Assembly: GCA_904501775.1 (NCBI GenBank)
Contig: CAJGCJ010000022.1
Location: 1-22,272 of the forward strand
Direction: 5' to 3'
DNA from: an uncultured Bacteroidaceae bacterium
Lineage (GTDB): Bacteria > Bacteroidota > Bacteroidia > Bacteroidales > Bacteroidaceae
DNA length: 22,272 bases
Part shown: in pieces, positions 15,497 through 22,272 of the stretch
Numbering within the stretch: position 1 is the stretch's first letter
How the letters are laid out: every line of letters starts with the position of its first letter
Notes under the pieces: generated by a model
Seen by the model: the letters and a program-made list of their open reading frames with translations, nothing else
Database searches by the model: none
Told to the model about the DNA's origin: nothing
Translations under genes and position numbers: made by a program

Positions 15497-17953
15497 ATGA
15501 GTAAATTCAAATTCAAAGAGTTTCTTCCGCACATTGTGGCTGTATTTATATTCTTTGTGCTTACTGCGGTATATTTCGCTCCTGTCTTTCAGAACAAAGA
15601 TATACGTCAGGGTGATAATGTAGGTACATTGGGATGGGGAAAAGATGCCCGCGACTATAACGAGCAGACCGGTGATTATGTCTATTGGTCGAACTCTATG
15701 TTCTCGGGAATGCCTTCGAACTATACATTTGCTCCTCAGCCTGTAAACATATTCAAAGCTGCCGAGAAGGTGCTTACGCTTAGCATGTTCGGTATCTCGC
15801 GCCGACATGTGGGAGTTACATTCCTTATGTTCGTCAGCTTCTATATCTTTCTGCTGTCGTTGGGCTGCCGTTCGTGGCTCAGTATTGCCGGAGCAATCGC
15901 ATATACGCTCTGCTCCTATAACATGGTCATTATAGAGGCCGGTCACATGAGCAAGAGTCTTGTAATGGCTACTATGGCACCTGTTATAGGCGGTGTCATC
16001 ATGTGTTATCGTGGCAAACTTCTTTGGGGTTCATTGATAACACTTGTCTTCACGGGACTAAATGTATATTGGAATCATCAGCAAATCAGCTATTACCTTC
16101 TGCTCACACTTGTTATACTGGCAGTTGTATATCTTGTATATGCTATACGCGAAAAGTGGGTACCGCAATATCTTAAATCTTCGGGTGTACTCATTCTTGT
16201 GGCTCTGCTTGCTGTGCTGCCTGCTGTAGGTCTGCTTGTTCCTTCGGCCGACTATGCCAAGGAGTCCATGCGCGGCGGTGCGGTGCTTGAACAGAAGGAT
16301 GGTGCCAACGCTTCGGGACTGGATATAGACTATGCCTATCAGTGGAGCTATGGCATAGGAGAGACTTTTACTCTGCTTGTCCCCAATCTCTATGGTGCAA
16401 GTTCAAATTACAATGTCGGAACAGACTCGGAGCTTTACCGTTCATTGGCACCGCGTGTAGGTGCTTCGCAGGCACGCCAGATAGCATCTGCTGCGCCCAC
16501 CTATTGGGGCGACCAGCCCTTTACTTCGGGTCCTGTATATGTGGGTGCAATAGTATGTTTCCTTTTCATATTGGGACTGTTTATAGTAAAAGGAAAAGAG
16601 AAGTGGTGGCTGCTTGCTGCTACGCTGCTTTCGTTTGTGCTGTCATGGGGTAAACACTTTCCTGCAATAAATGAGTTCCTCTTCTATAACCTGCCCCTTT
16701 ACAGCAAGTTCCGTGCGCCATCGATGGCACTGGTTATTGCATCGCTCACAATGGTGGCATTGGGTATACTTGCCGTCAAAAAGATTTATGAAATAAAAGA
16801 TAGTGGTGATGAGGTTGAGACAGGCAAGCTGCTCAAGAAACTATATCTGTCGGCTGGTATTACAGGCGGTATATGCCTTGTGCTTGCTCTGTTTGGTGGC
16901 GGTATGTTCAACTTTGTTGGAAACAGTGATGCGCAGATGCCCGAGCTTATTCTTGCTCCTCTGTACGAGGATAGGGTAAATATGCTCATATCCGATGCAT
17001 GGCGTTCGTTTGCTTTCATAGCTGTAGCCTTTGTTCTTTTGTTTGCTTATCTGCGTTTCAACCTAAAGGCGAAGCATGTGTCGATGATGCTTGCCGTGTT
17101 GATGCTTGTCGACCTTTGGGTGGTTGACAAACGCTTCCTGTCGCACGACGATTTTGTGCCCAAGAAGAAGAGTGTCGAGATTCGCCCCACTGCTGCCGAC
17201 CTTCAGATTCTGCAAGACAAGCACCCCAACTACCGTGTGCTGAATCTTGCATCGAGTACCTTCAACGAGGCCTACACATCATATTTCCACAAATCGGTCG
17301 GTGGCTACAGCCCCGCAAAGCTACGCCGTTATCAGGATATCATAGATCACTATTTTGTGGGCTCGCTCAACATGGATGTTATCAATATGCTCAATACGCG
17401 CTATCTCATAATCCCTACTGACGACGGCAGTGTGGTGCAGCGCAATCCCGAGGCTATGGGCAACTGCTGGTTTGTCGACCGCATCGAGTGGGTTGCCTCG
17501 CCCAACGAAGAGATTGAGGCTCTGGACGACTTTAATCCCCACGAGGTCGCATTTGTCGACCGCGAGTGGGAGCCCCTCTTCGACAATCCTCAGGGGTACG
17601 ACAATGCGGTGGGTGAAGATGCGTATATACGCATGACCGAATACAAGAATCCCGGAAACATTCTATATGAGAGCTATTCACCCAATGCGCAGCTTGCGCT
17701 CTTCTCCGAGGTATTTTATAAGACATGGAAGGCATATGTGGACGGCAAGGAGGTCAAGCCTGTGCGCGCCAACTATATTCTGCGTGCCTTGCCCCTGCCT
17801 GCAGGCAAACATACAATAGAGTTCCGTTGTGTCGATGATGTTATGATAACATCGGCTGAATGGTCGTTGTACGGCTCTATCCTTGTAGGTGTCGTGCTGT
17901 TGCTTCTTGTGGGTGCCCTAATATATAAGAAAGTTAAGAAGGATGAGGCCTGA
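15497..17953 (+). CDS. YfhO-family multi-spanning membrane protein (putative GT-C glycosyltransferase)
   Basis: I choose ATG 15497 (818 residues, MSKFKFKEFLPHIVAVFIFF): 42 residues of the longer open frame from 15371 would overlap the previous gene. A first helix at about 12-30 is followed by a large outer loop containing QGD at 38-40. Further helices occur at about 105-123, 130-147, 155-170, 176-190 and 199-217, with many more after. A soluble extracytoplasmic region lies at roughly 560-780, and a last helix near 790-810 ends in a basic tail. The VFYKTWKAYVDGKEVKPVRANYILRAL block is typical of the YfhO C-terminus. Firmicute YfhO proteins glycosylate teichoic acids from lipid-linked sugars; the Bacteroidota role is not established. 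The gene overlaps the following GT2 gene by 11 bases. Confidence 0.9.
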   Translation: MSKFKFKEFLPHIVAVFIFFVLTAVYFAPVFQNKDIRQGDNVGTLGWGKDARDYNEQTGDYVYWSNSMFSGMPSNYTFAPQPVNIFKAAEKVLTLSMFGISRRHVGVTFLMFVSFYIFLLSLGCRSWLSIAGAIAYTLCSYNMVIIEAGHMSKSLVMATMAPVIGGVIMCYRGKLLWGSLITLVFTGLNVYWNHQQISYYLLLTLVILAVVYLVYAIREKWVPQYLKSSGVLILVALLAVLPAVGLLVPSADYAKESMRGGAVLEQKDGANASGLDIDYAYQWSYGIGETFTLLVPNLYGASSNYNVGTDSELYRSLAPRVGASQARQIASAAPTYWGDQPFTSGPVYVGAIVCFLFILGLFIVKGKEKWWLLAATLLSFVLSWGKHFPAINEFLFYNLPLYSKFRAPSMALVIASLTMVALGILAVKKIYEIKDSGDEVETGKLLKKLYLSAGITGGICLVLALFGGGMFNFVGNSDAQMPELILAPLYEDRVNMLISDAWRSFAFIAVAFVLLFAYLRFNLKAKHVSMMLAVLMLVDLWVVDKRFLSHDDFVPKKKSVEIRPTAADLQILQDKHPNYRVLNLASSTFNEAYTSYFHKSVGGYSPAKLRRYQDIIDHYFVGSLNMDVINMLNTRYLIIPTDDGSVVQRNPEAMGNCWFVDRIEWVASPNEEIEALDDFNPHEVAFVDREWEPLFDNPQGYDNAVGEDAYIRMTEYKNPGNILYESYSPNAQLALFSEVFYKTWKAYVDGKEVKPVRANYILRALPLPAGKHTIEFRCVDDVMITSAEWSLYGSILVGVVLLLLVGALIYKKVKKDEA

Positions 17954-18686
17954 ACCGAAATTTTCAATAATAACGATAACATTCAACGCATCGTCGGTTA
18001 TTGAGCCGACGCTCAGGAGTGTCAAGGAGCAGAGCTACCGTAATTTCGAGTATCTGCTTATCGACGGAGCCTCTACCGATGATACTGTGGCAAAGGCCAA
18101 GGCAAGCGGAATAGAGTTTGCTCACATCGTCTCGGAGCGCGACAAGGGCCTTTACGATGCGATGAACAAGGGTATAAGGCTGGCTACAGGCGACTATCTC
18201 TGTTTCCTCAATGCCGGCGATGCCTTTCATGCACCCGATACACTTGAGAAGATTGCGGCCGTAACAGCCTCATATGACGAGCTGCCGCATGTGCTCTATG
18301 GCGAGACGGCCGAGGTTGACGAACAGCGCCACTTCGTGCGTATGCGCCGTCTGCAGGCACCCGAGAAACTCACATGGAAGAGTTTCAGGCATGGCATGCT
18401 GGTGTGCCATCAGGCCTTCTATGCGCGTCGCGACATTGTGCCTCTCTACGATATGCAGTATCGTCTGTCTGCCGATGTCGACTGGTGTATAAAAGTAATG
18501 AAACGATCGTCAAATTTAGTGAATGTTCATCAAACGGTTGTCGATTATTTGCAGAATGGTATATCTTTGCAATATCACCGCGCATCGTTGATGGAGCGTT
18601 TCAGGATAATGTGCCGACACTATGGTGTACTCTCTACTGTAGCGCATCATCTGTGGTTTGTGCTGCGAGCAGTAATAAAAAGATAA
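17943..18686 (+). CDS. Glycosyltransferase family 2, WcaE-like
   Basis: This 247-residue GT-A fold enzyme starts with the strand KFSIITITFNASSVIEPTLRS. It has LLIDGASTDDT at about 38-48 as the nucleotide-binding Asp region, SERDKGLYDAMNKGI at 64-78, and GDYLCFLNAGDAFH with the metal-binding NAGD at 90-93. These are the hallmarks of the WcaE-like group of surface-polysaccharide glycosyltransferases. The second half has HQAFYARRDI and LSADVDWCIKVMKR, a typical acceptor-side catalytic region with an acidic residue before W. The start overlaps the yfhO-like stop by 11 bases, which suggests coupled translation. No membrane helix is evident. Donor sugar unknown. Confidence 0.93.
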   Translation: MRPEPKFSIITITFNASSVIEPTLRSVKEQSYRNFEYLLIDGASTDDTVAKAKASGIEFAHIVSERDKGLYDAMNKGIRLATGDYLCFLNAGDAFHAPDTLEKIAAVTASYDELPHVLYGETAEVDEQRHFVRMRRLQAPEKLTWKSFRHGMLVCHQAFYARRDIVPLYDMQYRLSADVDWCIKVMKRSSNLVNVHQTVVDYLQNGISLQYHRASLMERFRIMCRHYGVLSTVAHHLWFVLRAVIKR

Positions 18687-18711
18687 TGACTAACCCCAAA
18701 TAAACAATGCT

Positions 18712-20103
18712 ATGTTTTCAAAAGAGACTTATATAAACCGTCGTTGCCAGCTTAAGAAGAGCGTGGGTAGCGGACTGTTGCTCTTCTTGGGCAATACCGA
18801 GGTCGGTTGCAACTATGCCGACAATGCCTATCATTTCCGTCAGGATTCAACCTTCCTCTATTACTTTGCATCCGATTACTCGGGCCTTGCAGCAGTGATA
18901 GACATTGACGAGGATAAGGAGATAATCTTCGGCGACGAGCTTACAATTGATGATATTGTGTGGACAGGCGTACAGCCCACCATAAAGGAGAAGAGCGGGC
19001 GTGTGGGAATTGAGGTAACACGTCCCATGTCGCAACTTGCAACCTATATCAAGGCTGCGCAGGATAAGGGACAAGAGATACATTTCCTTCCTCCCTATCG
19101 TGGCGAACATCGTGTGTGGTTGCAGGAACTATTGGGTATTCATCCCTCTGCTCAGGCCTCTGCCGCATCGATGAAATTTATCAAGGCTGTCATAAACCAG
19201 CGTAACTATAAGAGTGCCGAGGAGATTCTTCAGATTGAAGAGGCTGTGAACGTATCGGTTGATATGCACTGTGCTGCAATGCGCGCTGTGCGTCCCGGTG
19301 TTACCGAGGCCGAGATTGTCTCAGTTGTACATGCCGAGGCGGCAAAGCACAATTTCAATTTGTCGTTCCCTATCATAGCTACCATAAACGGACAGACACT
19401 GCATAATCATGCCTATGGAACAACCCCGTTGAAGGATGGACAGATGTTCCTTCTCGATTCGGGTTGCGAGAACGCAATGCACTATGCCGGCGACCTCACC
19501 ACAACAATGCCGGTCGGTAAGAGCTTCACCACCCAGCAGCGCGAGGTGTGCAATATCTTGCGCCGTGCCCATCTGGCAGCTCTCGATGCCATCAAGCCGG
19601 GTGTAGAGTACCGCGAGGTACATCGTATCGTTCTCACACGCATTGCCGAAGGAATGGTCGACTTGGGACTTATGAAGGGCGACCCTGCCGAGGCTGCCGT
19701 TGCCGGTGCTGCATGTATGTTCCTGCCTCATGGACTGGGACACATGATGGGTCTTGATGTTCACGACATGGAGAACTTTGGCGAGGTACACGTCGGCTAC
19801 GAAGAGGGACGCACCAAGAGCCCCCTGTTCGGGTGGAAGTCGTTGCGTCTTGCGCGTGCTCTTGAGCCGGGCTTTGTCTTTACCGTAGAGCCGGGTATAT
19901 ACTTTATCCCCGACCTCATGGACAAATGGCGTGCCGAGAAACAGTTTACCGATTTCATCTGCTACGACAAGCTCGATGCTTGGCGCAACTTCGGTGGAAT
20001 ACGTAACGAAGAGGACTTCCTCATTACCGAGAACGGTTCGCGTCGCTTGGGTAAGTACAAGCCTATGTCACCCGAAGAGATTGAGGCCGAGCACAATAAA
20101 TGA
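18712..20103 (+). CDS. Xaa-Pro aminopeptidase (aminopeptidase P, peptidase M24B)
   Basis: This 463-residue cytoplasmic metallopeptidase removes an N-terminal residue that precedes proline. Residues ~1-135 form the creatinase/AMP_N domain and ~175-450 the pita-bread M24 domain. The five metal ligands can be assigned: Asp249 (LLDSG), Asp261 (AGDLTTT), His344 (HGLGHMMGLDVHD), Glu393 (TVEPGIY) and Glu433 (IRNEEDF). His351 matches the conserved active-site histidine. The two Asp ligands are 12 apart rather than 11 as in E. coli PepP. It lies 25 bases after the GT2 gene and is the last gene of the metG operon, followed by a strong hairpin. It has no evident functional link to the glycan genes. Confidence 0.96.
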   Translation: MFSKETYINRRCQLKKSVGSGLLLFLGNTEVGCNYADNAYHFRQDSTFLYYFASDYSGLAAVIDIDEDKEIIFGDELTIDDIVWTGVQPTIKEKSGRVGIEVTRPMSQLATYIKAAQDKGQEIHFLPPYRGEHRVWLQELLGIHPSAQASAASMKFIKAVINQRNYKSAEEILQIEEAVNVSVDMHCAAMRAVRPGVTEAEIVSVVHAEAAKHNFNLSFPIIATINGQTLHNHAYGTTPLKDGQMFLLDSGCENAMHYAGDLTTTMPVGKSFTTQQREVCNILRRAHLAALDAIKPGVEYREVHRIVLTRIAEGMVDLGLMKGDPAEAAVAGAACMFLPHGLGHMMGLDVHDMENFGEVHVGYEEGRTKSPLFGWKSLRLARALEPGFVFTVEPGIYFIPDLMDKWRAEKQFTDFICYDKLDAWRNFGGIRNEEDFLITENGSRRLGKYKPMSPEEIEAEHNK

Positions 20104-20135
20104 TGTATGTACTGTGCCGGCAAGGCATAGAATAT

Positions 20136-20186
20136 TATATAAAACAAGAGTCTCCGTGAATTTCACGGAGACTCTTGTTTTATATA
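20136..20186. terminator. Bidirectional hairpin terminator between convergent genes
   Basis: Bases 20136-20160 and 20162-20186 are perfect reverse complements: 25-base arms around one central base, so a loop of a few bases. The core is GAGTCTCCGTGAA with A-rich and T-rich outer ends, giving a U-run after the stem in both directions. It sits between the pepP-like stop (20103) and the stop of the secreted protein gene (20200), where a terminator serving both strands is expected. Confidence 0.92.
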
Positions 20187-20199
20187 TAAGGAGCAAATC

Positions 20200-22011
20200 T
20201 TAGTTCTGTACCGAAACCTTGAACTCCTCAGCACCTACTGTCACTACATATACACCAGAAACGGGCATCACGAACTGTGCACCGGCGGGAGCGTCAGTGG
20301 CATAAACAACCTGCTTGCCGCTTGCTGTGTATATTGCGATATTCTCGCATGCAGGGTTGCTTACCATAATGGTATTGCCCTTAACCGATACCTTTGCACT
20401 TGCTACAGCCTCTACAGAGCCGATGCTTGTGGGCATGTTAACATATACTACATTCGATGCTGCGCTTCTCACCTCGGGAATCTGCATAACAACACCTTCC
20501 TGCTGACGTACTGCCCACGATGCTGTAACGTTGTAGCATATCCTGTCATCGCCTGCTGCTCCCAGCTCAGATACATCGTGTGAAAGCTCTCTTGATGCGT
20601 ATGTGCGTACGGGAACAGGAAGCTCCTCGCCTTTGTTCATCTTAACCGATACCTTCAAATCGTCGATGAACATTCTGCCGGCCTCGTCTGATGTGATAAC
20701 CAATGTCGATGCAACACCTGCAGTGCCATTCAATTCGAACGAGTACTCGGCCCACTCCTCTGTAAGGGCAATCTCCTTGCTGTCACATATTGTTACGTTG
20801 TATTCCTTGTCAATGGTGCAGAGCTGCAGTGTGCCCCTCTTCATTCCGTCGCGTGCAACAGCCTTCAGGCTCACATTGAATTTCCTGTCGGCACCATTGA
20901 GTGCAATGACAGGAGACGTTAGTATACCTGCTCCGAAGAAGTTGATATCCTCGTTGTTTATACCTATGGCACCATCTGCCATAAGAGCCATGCTTGCACT
21001 CCAATCGCCTTCGAACAGATACTCCATCTCTTTGTGGGGGCTCTCCAATGTACCCTCGGTGAACTCCGAGAAGTCATAGTCGGCAATCACATAATCCTCG
21101 CTGTGGCCGGCTGTATGTATCTTCACCACCTGCAAATAGTATTTTGTTGCAATGTCCGACGCGCTCCACGATGCGGTGAACTTGTCCTCGCCTATATTCT
21201 CGGCATCGTATGCCACGGGTGCCGAAACCTCGTCCGATGAGGGGAATACAGTAACACGCTGGCTCTTGTCCGAGATGGAGCTGCCACCCTTTGCTGCTAC
21301 ATTGTAGTAGTAGGGAACATCAAACTCGCCCTCAGTAACCACGTATGATGTGCCTGTCACCTCCTTGTCCTTGAGAAGAAATACGGGGTCGAATGTGGTA
21401 GTCTCGTAGTTGTAGTTATAGGTATATACATCGAGCAGATAAGATGTAGCACCATTTACAGCCATCCAGTTGGCAGTGAATGAGTTCTTGGTGAAGTTGC
21501 TGCTTGGCAATGCGAAAGGTATGTCAACACCGTTGTCGTCTACAACAATGTCATCGATGTAAAAGTCCGAGTAAAGGGCCTGTATGGCAATCATGTAGTT
21601 GGGAGCACCGTTGTTAAGTGTGATAGAATATTCTTTCCACTCGTTTGTTATCTCTACATAACCCATGGATGCCATGTACATATCCGACATGATAACCATT
21701 GCCGGGTAGCTGTCCGATTTGGCCTTGAATGTAACAACGAAACTGCCGTTGTTGGCCGAAAGGTCGAGAGCCGGTGTAGCAAGATAGGCACCGGCAGGGA
21801 GATAGGCGCTGCCGCCTGCCTGACAAACGTACATACCCGACCATCCCGCTGTCTGGGTAAGACCTGTGAGGTCGGTCATCATGTTGTTGTAGTCGGGCGC
21901 AGTGTCCGAGCCGTTGGTGAAGAGCGAGAAATCCTCGGTCAACACCACCTTGGCATCTGCTGTGAACAGAGCAGAAACCGCAAGAATGAATGTAAGTAAA
22001 AATTTCTTCAT
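20200..22011 (-). CDS. Secreted T9SS cargo protein with choice-of-anchor J and Fn3 domains
   Basis: The 603 residues begin with a Sec signal peptide (MKKFLLTFILAVSALFTADA, cleavage near residue 20). A jelly-roll choice-of-anchor J / cleaved-adhesin-like domain covers about 22-160, with WSGMYVCQAG and FYIDDIVV. A fibronectin type III-like domain follows at about 165-255 (SFTANWMAVNGATSYLLDV). A second Fn3 begins near 262 (KFTASWSASDIATKYYLQV), but a second jelly-roll (about 312-458, ending MFIDDLKVSV) intervenes before CYNVTASW. The last ~60 residues form a type A T9SS sorting domain (IMVSNPACENIAIYTASGK to GVYVVTVGAEEFKVSVQN), so the protein should cross the outer membrane and be surface-attached or released. 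No catalytic motif is visible; binding or adhesion is a guess. Confidence 0.88.
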   Translation of the reverse strand: MKKFLLTFILAVSALFTADAKVVLTEDFSLFTNGSDTAPDYNNMMTDLTGLTQTAGWSGMYVCQAGGSAYLPAGAYLATPALDLSANNGSFVVTFKAKSDSYPAMVIMSDMYMASMGYVEITNEWKEYSITLNNGAPNYMIAIQALYSDFYIDDIVVDDNGVDIPFALPSSNFTKNSFTANWMAVNGATSYLLDVYTYNYNYETTTFDPVFLLKDKEVTGTSYVVTEGEFDVPYYYNVAAKGGSSISDKSQRVTVFPSSDEVSAPVAYDAENIGEDKFTASWSASDIATKYYLQVVKIHTAGHSEDYVIADYDFSEFTEGTLESPHKEMEYLFEGDWSASMALMADGAIGINNEDINFFGAGILTSPVIALNGADRKFNVSLKAVARDGMKRGTLQLCTIDKEYNVTICDSKEIALTEEWAEYSFELNGTAGVASTLVITSDEAGRMFIDDLKVSVKMNKGEELPVPVRTYASRELSHDVSELGAAGDDRICYNVTASWAVRQQEGVVMQIPEVRSAASNVVYVNMPTSIGSVEAVASAKVSVKGNTIMVSNPACENIAIYTASGKQVVYATDAPAGAQFVMPVSGVYVVTVGAEEFKVSVQN

Positions 22012-22100
22012 AGTATTACTTTTTGTATTTTATATTGTTTCGTTGTCAAATAAAATTTGCACATTGTTACATGTGTGCCGTGTTTTTGAGAAATTGGTGG

Positions 22101-22131
22101 CAAATTTATATTTATTTATGGTAATATGCAA
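22101..22131 (-). promoter_or_regulatory. Probable promoter of the T9SS cargo gene
   Basis: On the minus strand TTG (22131-22129) is followed after 20 bases by TAAATTTG (22108-22101), an exact TAnnTTTG box; both spacing and sequence suit the Bacteroidota -33/-7 pattern. The leader would be about 85-90 bases. It is the best two-box promoter in the window. The remaining AT-rich sequence from 22132 to 22272 contains no gene I can support. Confidence 0.6.
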
Positions 22132-22248
22132 CAGAATGTAATGTAAATGTCTCTTGGAGGTGGTGCTGCAGGGCAATAATAGAGTAAAGTCATCGGTATA
22201 TGCCAAAATAAAAGTGGTGTAAATATTCAATGGATACCTTAATTTATT

Positions 22249-22256
22249 TAGATTTG
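22249..22256 (+). promoter_or_regulatory. Possible -7 box reading out of the window
   Basis: TAGATTTG fits TAnnTTTG and is followed 12 bases later by an ATG at 22269 at the very edge. There is no visible -33 element, and the distance to that ATG is short, so this is a weak call for a divergent neighbour lying beyond the window. Confidence 0.2.
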
Positions 22257-22272
22257 CGGAAATTATAAATGA

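Noticed and set aside
1..22272. CRISPR array, tRNA/rRNA gene, insertion sequence or prophage
   Set aside because: No regularly spaced repeats, no cloverleaf or rRNA signatures, and no transposase, integrase or phage reading frame found by eye on either strand.

Overview
The window reads as a chromosomal segment from the order Bacteroidales (Bacteroidota). Four things point there. The last gene ends in a type IX secretion (T9SS) type A sorting domain. Promoter-like boxes follow the phylum pattern TAnnTTTG rather than TATAAT. Strong Shine-Dalgarno sequences are largely absent. The gene set (YfhO, WbqC-like, long LepB, pentapeptide protein, choice-of-anchor J protein) is typical of Prevotella- or Muribaculaceae-like gut bacteria. 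I cannot name a genus from the sequence alone.

Layout. Bases 1-1290 carry the last codons of a probable OmpR-type response regulator and its partner sensor histidine kinase (+). A minus-strand block follows, 5200 down to 1299: ruvB, a MOP-family flippase and a DUF389 membrane protein, spaced like one operon. A solitary AT-richer plus-strand gene (5476-6444) encodes a pentapeptide-repeat protein fused to a two-helix channel-like membrane domain. A second minus-strand operon (9381 down to 6479) holds dapB, lepB and a WbqC-family gene. A divergent intergenic region (9382-9632) with an inverted repeat and a run of nine C separates dapB from metG.

From metG (9633) to 20103 seven plus-strand genes are tightly packed or overlapping: metG, a second flippase, two GT4-like glycosyltransferases, a YfhO-family multi-spanning protein, a GT2 glycosyltransferase and an M24 aminopeptidase P. 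A perfect 25-bp-arm hairpin then separates this operon from the convergent gene for a secreted T9SS cargo protein (22011 down to 20200).

How the genes may work together (inference). The flippase, three glycosyltransferases and YfhO look like a surface-glycan or glycoprotein assembly module cotranscribed with metG. LepB processes exported proteins. The T9SS cargo is a surface protein that would be anchored to a glycolipid. Several exported segments in the window, above all the C-terminal domain of the DUF389 protein, carry the D(S/T)(A/I/L/V/M/T) sequon of the Bacteroidetes O-glycosylation system. The least ordinary single gene is the pentapeptide-repeat protein: its membrane half resembles a 2-TM potassium-channel pore but lacks the canonical selectivity filter.
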